Positions 60,699 to 64,000 of a stretch of 64,000 bases of DNA are shown piece after piece (the first letter of the stretch is position 1; every line of letters begins with the position of its first letter). The stretch comes from Ferdinandcohnia salidurans (GTDB lineage Bacteria > Bacillota > Bacilli > Bacillales > Bacillaceae_L). The stretch lies in NCBI RefSeq assembly GCF_042680725.1, contig NZ_JBHUEK010000034.1, forward strand, positions 1 to 64,000, read 5' to 3'. The position numbers and the translations under genes are program-made. The notes beneath the pieces are model-generated. The model ran no database searches and was not told the DNA's origin. It saw only the letters and a program-made list of their open reading frames with translations.

Positions 60699-61655
60699 TT
60701 AATAGATCCCTTGATCTTTACCAAAATATTTTCTCTGGATAAGCGATATGATTAAGATTATCGCGAATAATACGTAAGATAAAACGGCTGCGTAGCTAAA
60801 GTTCAAATTCGTGAATCCTATTTGATAAAGATAAAAAACAATGGTACTTGTCGAGAAATTTGGTCCTCCGTTTGTTAATAGGAATGCAGAATCAAAGATT
60901 TGGAAAGAACCAATTGTCGTAATGATTAACACATAGAAATGAATCGGTTTTAATAATGGGAAAGTAATTAACCAAAAGGATTTTAAAGGTGAAGCACCAT
61001 CGATTTTTGCGGCTTCATACATATCTTTTGGAATGGATTGTAGCCCTGCAAAATAATAAATCATTGTACTTCCAGATACTTTGAAAATACTCAAACCAGC
61101 CAATACAATTAGGGCTTGTGAAGAATCAGATAAAAATAATTGGGCATCAACACCTATAAAGCTTAGAAGGTAGTTGATAAATCCTGCTTCCGTTCCTGAA
61201 AACAACCATTCCCATATCCCCGCCACAACAACGAATGATGTTACAACAGGTAGGAAAAATATCCCTTTAAAAATTTTCGTAAAACGAATTCCTGATTTTA
61301 TGACAAGCGCTAAAATCAAACCTAGTGCCATTGTAGGGACTATATAATAGAAGGAAAATAAAACAGTGTTCCAAATTGATTTTAAAGCAATCGGATCATC
61401 AAATAATTGCTTCCAGTTTCGTAATCCAACAAACTCAGAAGTACCAATAATTCGATAATTAAGAAACGTTAATACGAAGCTATAAACAAATGGAATGACC
61501 TGAAATATCAAAAAATGAATTAAGACTGGAGCCAGTACAATATATACAATTCCATTTTTTCGCATTTCATCTTTTATCCTGTTTTTTAAAGGAGGCTTGA
61601 CCTTTTTTAGAGTTTCTAGAGGTACCTTGTTATGAGTTTCTATGACCTTTTCCAA
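60699..61655 (-). CDS. Sugar ABC transporter permease (MalF type)
   Basis: A 318-residue permease with 6 segments; EAA loop EAAKIDGASPLKSFWLITFP. TTG start at 61655 with AAGGTGA upstream. Separated from the binding-protein gene by a strong hairpin. Confidence 0.94.
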   Translation of the reverse strand: MEKVIETHNKVPLETLKKVKPPLKNRIKDEMRKNGIVYIVLAPVLIHFLIFQVIPFVYSFVLTFLNYRIIGTSEFVGLRNWKQLFDDPIALKSIWNTVLFSFYYIVPTMALGLILALVIKSGIRFTKIFKGIFFLPVVTSFVVVAGIWEWLFSGTEAGFINYLLSFIGVDAQLFLSDSSQALIVLAGLSIFKVSGSTMIYYFAGLQSIPKDMYEAAKIDGASPLKSFWLITFPLLKPIHFYVLIITTIGSFQIFDSAFLLTNGGPNFSTSTIVFYLYQIGFTNLNFSYAAVLSYVLFAIILIISLIQRKYFGKDQGIY

Positions 61656-61720
61656 GCTATCACCTTATTTCTTTATTAATTAACAAAAGTTTTTGTAAAC
61701 AAAGGACCTTTTAATAAATA

Positions 61721-61752
61721 GAGAGTCTTATTCACCTAGGAATAAAACTCTC
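61721..61752 (-). other. Hairpin between binding-protein and permease genes
   Basis: GAGAGT-TTATTC (61721-61733) pairs with GAATAA-ACTCTC (61740-61752). It is probably a partial terminator or 3' stabiliser that lets the binding protein be made in excess. Confidence 0.72.
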
Positions 61753-61773
61753 TTTTCGTAAGAAGCTATTTGT

Positions 61774-63036
61774 TTACGGCTTAGCTAATTCAGCTTCAAT
61801 TGCTTCAGCTGCTGCATCTGCTGCTTCTTGAGGAGTTTTTTCTCCTGCCATCATTGTTTGTATTTCAGCTTGAATAAATGGCATGATTGCACGCCCTTTT
61901 GGATGAATAACACCAGGTAATGCAAATTGTGTATATGTTGCAAGTTGACTCATATATTGGTTAGAATCAAAGATATCTTTTGCCTCTTCTTGTGTTGGGA
62001 TATACTGAGTAACGGTATTGAAAATACGTTGGTTTTCAGCATTCGTAACAGATTTTACAAACTCTGCTGCTGCATCAGGATTATCACTGTTTGAAGGCAC
62101 AACGAACATTCCTGTCGTACCATATGTTAATTGCTTTTCACCTGTTAAAGGTGGAGCAATAGCGAAATCGAATTTACCTTCTTTTTCCATCATCGTAATA
62201 CTTATTCCAGATCCAAGTTGTGCCATTATTTTTCCGGCGAACCATAATTCATCTTGTGTGGTTGCTGTAATAGAATCTTCTGGAATATATCCTTTTTGAT
62301 ACAAATTATTAACCATCTCGAATGCTTTCACACTCTCAGGGCTATTGATTAACACTTCATTCTCATCTGTTACAACATCTCCACCAGCTTGCCAAACCCA
62401 AGGATAGATTGTTCCGTTCATGGAACCTCCTCCTAAATAGTTTAATCCATAGAAACCTTTTTCTTTTGCTTTTGCTGCCCATGCTTCAAATTCTTCCCAT
62501 GTTTTTGGAAGGTTTGCTGGATCTTCACCAATTGCTTTAACGACATCTAGATTATAAATGAATGTATAAGCTTCTTGCAGGATTGGTAATCCATACTTCT
62601 TGTCTTTCCAAGTAGTAGATACTAATGCAGTATCAACAAACCCTTCAAGATCAGATTCTTCTAAGTATGGGTCTAATTCTAGAAGCATTCCCACATCTGC
62701 ATATTGTGGCATTTGGTCAGGAATGGCATAGAATACATCCGGCCCATTGTTTGCTGCTAAAGCCGTTAGTACTTTTTGGTCTCGGTTTGCCCATGGGATT
62801 GTTTCTATATTTACCTCTACATCTGGAAACTCTTTGTTGTAATTAGCAGTGATTTCTTTCCACATTTCCTCTTCTTTTGTAGCATCACCTGTATATGGAT
62901 GTACCCATACTGTGATTTCACCATCAACTTTTCCATCTTCTTTTTTAGGCTCTGTACTTGAGTCATTACTACAAGCTGAGAAAAGTAAGCTACCTGAAAG
63001 CAAAAGTGCCATGAACGAAAAACGTTTCTTTTTCAT
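61774..63036 (-). CDS. Extracellular sugar-binding lipoprotein
   Basis: A 420-residue family 1 solute-binding protein. Lipobox FSAC after a 21-residue signal, then the typical GEITVWVHPYTGD start. First gene of the transporter operon; the only exported protein of the island, so it decides which oligosaccharide enters. AGGGGGT before the ATG. Promoter with the shared operator at 63213-63264. Confidence 0.95.
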   Translation of the reverse strand: MKKKRFSFMALLLSGSLLFSACSNDSSTEPKKEDGKVDGEITVWVHPYTGDATKEEEMWKEITANYNKEFPDVEVNIETIPWANRDQKVLTALAANNGPDVFYAIPDQMPQYADVGMLLELDPYLEESDLEGFVDTALVSTTWKDKKYGLPILQEAYTFIYNLDVVKAIGEDPANLPKTWEEFEAWAAKAKEKGFYGLNYLGGGSMNGTIYPWVWQAGGDVVTDENEVLINSPESVKAFEMVNNLYQKGYIPEDSITATTQDELWFAGKIMAQLGSGISITMMEKEGKFDFAIAPPLTGEKQLTYGTTGMFVVPSNSDNPDAAAEFVKSVTNAENQRIFNTVTQYIPTQEEAKDIFDSNQYMSQLATYTQFALPGVIHPKGRAIMPFIQAEIQTMMAGEKTPQEAADAAAEAIEAELAKP

Positions 63037-63212
63037 CTACGAATTACCCCCTATTAGTTCAAAAATAAAATTTGTAAGACTAAAAACCTACCATTATATC
63101 TTTTAGCGATCCCCCCTTTACCTAAACTATTTGTCTGAAAACACACATAATTGAAAGCCTATACATTAGATGTTAAAAAAATTCTGCAATTTCAAATACT
63201 TTTACTAACCTT

Positions 63213-63241
63213 ATTCTAGTTCGTTTGTAATATTGTGACAA
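63213..63241 (-). promoter_or_regulatory. Promoter of the transporter operon
   Basis: On the minus strand TTGTCA (63236-63241), 17-nt spacer, TAGAAT (63213-63218). The -35 lies inside operator O3. About 175 nt of leader separate it from the ATG. Confidence 0.75.
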
Positions 63242-63264
63242 GTCTATAAACTGTCTTTAATAAA
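63237..63264. promoter_or_regulatory. Glycan-island operator O3
   Basis: GACAAGTC-N8-GTCTTTAATAAA, the same block as in O1 apart from one T in the run, at the same place relative to the -35 of its promoter. Confidence 0.8.
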
Positions 63265-63304
63265 AAATTGGAATTAATTTAGTACCCTTACAATTAAATA
63301 GCGA

Positions 63305-64000
63305 TCACACATAATTCAAACCTTGTGGAAATGGAAATGGAATCGGAAATAGTTCCTGTATTGATGAATCTAAATCTTTGTTTCCTTTTAAGATCAACTC
63401 TTCCAGGTCCCGATTACTGATCGTAATAGATTCCTTCGCATAAGTGAGGCTTTTATTGTTATCATCTACATTTGAAATCTGAAGCTTATTTTTAAAATAT
63501 GGGGCAAGCTGCTGCAAGAGTAACTCAAGATTCATAATCCTGATTGTTCCTGGAAATGGTTGTTCTACTTTTTCCAGTAATGGGTCATCAAGCTTTTGTA
63601 TCAACTCTTTTTCATAAGTAGGTATATTAAATATTAAGGAATTAATCCCGTATGTAAATGCTTCTTTAAGCAAACTCACTATGGCTATGGGGTCCCCTCC
63701 CCACTCGATAATTCTAGATTCCACATTTTCTTGTTCCTGGTAAGGTACTCCGAAAATTAAAAATGCTTTTACTTCCTTGTTCTCTTCAGCGACAAGAACC
63801 TTGTGCTTCATTTTGAATATACTAGCGAAGCCCGCTGAATCATTTAGTTGAGCCATTTCAAATATACTTTGTTCATATCGTATGGTTCGACGATGACTTA
63901 GTTTTCTCATTTGAAACCAGTCTGTTGGCTGAAGCTCACGAACATGATAAGCCTTCTCCGGTTTTAAGTCATTTTGATGAAGCTTATATTGATTCAGCTT
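63305..64000 (-). CDS. GNAT-like acetyltransferase, partial at right edge
   Basis: The frame is open to the end of the window (231 codons plus stop); the start lies outside. The residues before the first Met (HVRELQPTDWFQ) are coding-like, so the 201-residue ATG frame is only part of the gene. The fold looks like an N-terminal acetyltransferase domain (VLVAEENKEVKAFLIFGVP) plus a C-terminal sterol-carrier-like part (IRIMNLELLLQQLAPYF). Family call is tentative. Confidence 0.6.
   Translation of the reverse strand, partial: KLNQYKLHQNDLKPEKAYHVRELQPTDWFQMRKLSHRRTIRYEQSIFEMAQLNDSAGFASIFKMKHKVLVAEENKEVKAFLIFGVPYQEQENVESRIIEWGGDPIAIVSLLKEAFTYGINSLIFNIPTYEKELIQKLDDPLLEKVEQPFPGTIRIMNLELLLQQLAPYFKNKLQISNVDDNNKSLTYAKESITISNRDLEELILKGNKDLDSSIQELFPIPFPFPQGLNYV

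Noticed and set aside
61701..61716. Third glycan-island operator (GGACCTTTTAATAAA)
   Set aside because: It resembles only half of the operator, lacks the GACAAGTC part and is not beside a promoter; kept only as a possible half-site.

Overview
The window comes from a low-GC, endospore-forming Bacillaceae chromosome (Bacillus sensu lato). It carries spore-related genes (Spo0M, a YjcZ-family peptide, a LysM/SleB-type hydrolase), a bacillithiol gene (bshB2), AGGAGG-type ribosome binding sites with many TTG/GTG starts, and gene order matching the B. subtilis yoj/yod regions (yojN-yojO, yojF-bshB2, deoD, yozD, yodN, yozE, yokU, kamA, yodP-Q-R-S-T). I see no prophage, IS element, CRISPR, rRNA or tRNA.

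Layout. 1-9.3 kb: topoisomerase III, a soluble histidine kinase, a membrane-anchored cupredoxin, the YojN/YojO AAA-ATPase/VWA pair, a 28-residue type I toxin gene with an antisense RNA candidate (not in a standard ORF list), and nanoRNase NrnB. 9.4-22 kb: MATE pump, endonuclease IV, BshB2/YojF, a stand-alone HPr, an Fpg/Nei glycosylase, a membrane-anchored D-aminoacylase-like protein that lacks the usual HxH metal motif, DeoD, Spo0M and several small proteins. Two copies of a structured intergenic repeat lie at about 14.1 and 18.2 kb. 22-30.2 kb: the beta-lysine pathway (yodT-S-R-Q-P, a sigma-54 activator, kamA, yokU), with a near-consensus -24/-12 promoter in front of kamA. 30.4-31 kb: an array of eleven 52-nt hairpin units whose stem arms change together. 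31-41.8 kb: a thioredoxin-reductase-like flavoprotein, YjcZ peptide, a small catabolic module (M20 amidohydrolase, FAH-family hydrolase, NhaC-type antiporter under a cre site, FadR-type regulator), a LysM/SleB hydrolase, a FetAB (YjkBA) exporter and an FAD monooxygenase.

41.9-63.3 kb is a large glycan-utilisation island, all on the minus strand except its regulator. A sugar ABC transporter (binding lipoprotein and two permeases, no ATPase) imports an oligosaccharide. Only the binding protein has a secretion signal, so the GH1, GH20, DUF4838-like and GATase/alpha-barrel enzymes and the SGNH esterase act inside the cell, together with NagA, three Gfo/Idh/MocA oxidoreductases, a zinc-type dehydrogenase, a DapA-like lyase, an NAD epimerase and an FAD oxidoreductase. 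The regulator in the middle (57494-58852) fuses an alpha/beta sensor-like domain, a GGDEF-family domain with an intact GGEEF motif and a winged-helix-like C-terminus. The two main promoters of the island, 5.9 kb apart, carry the same roughly 28-bp operator in the same position over the -35 box. I judge this GGEEF regulator plus operator plus glycan island to be the most novel system in the window.

The right edge cuts a GNAT-like gene. Starts were moved from the longest reading frame wherever a ribosome binding site or family alignment favoured another start; this is stated per gene.
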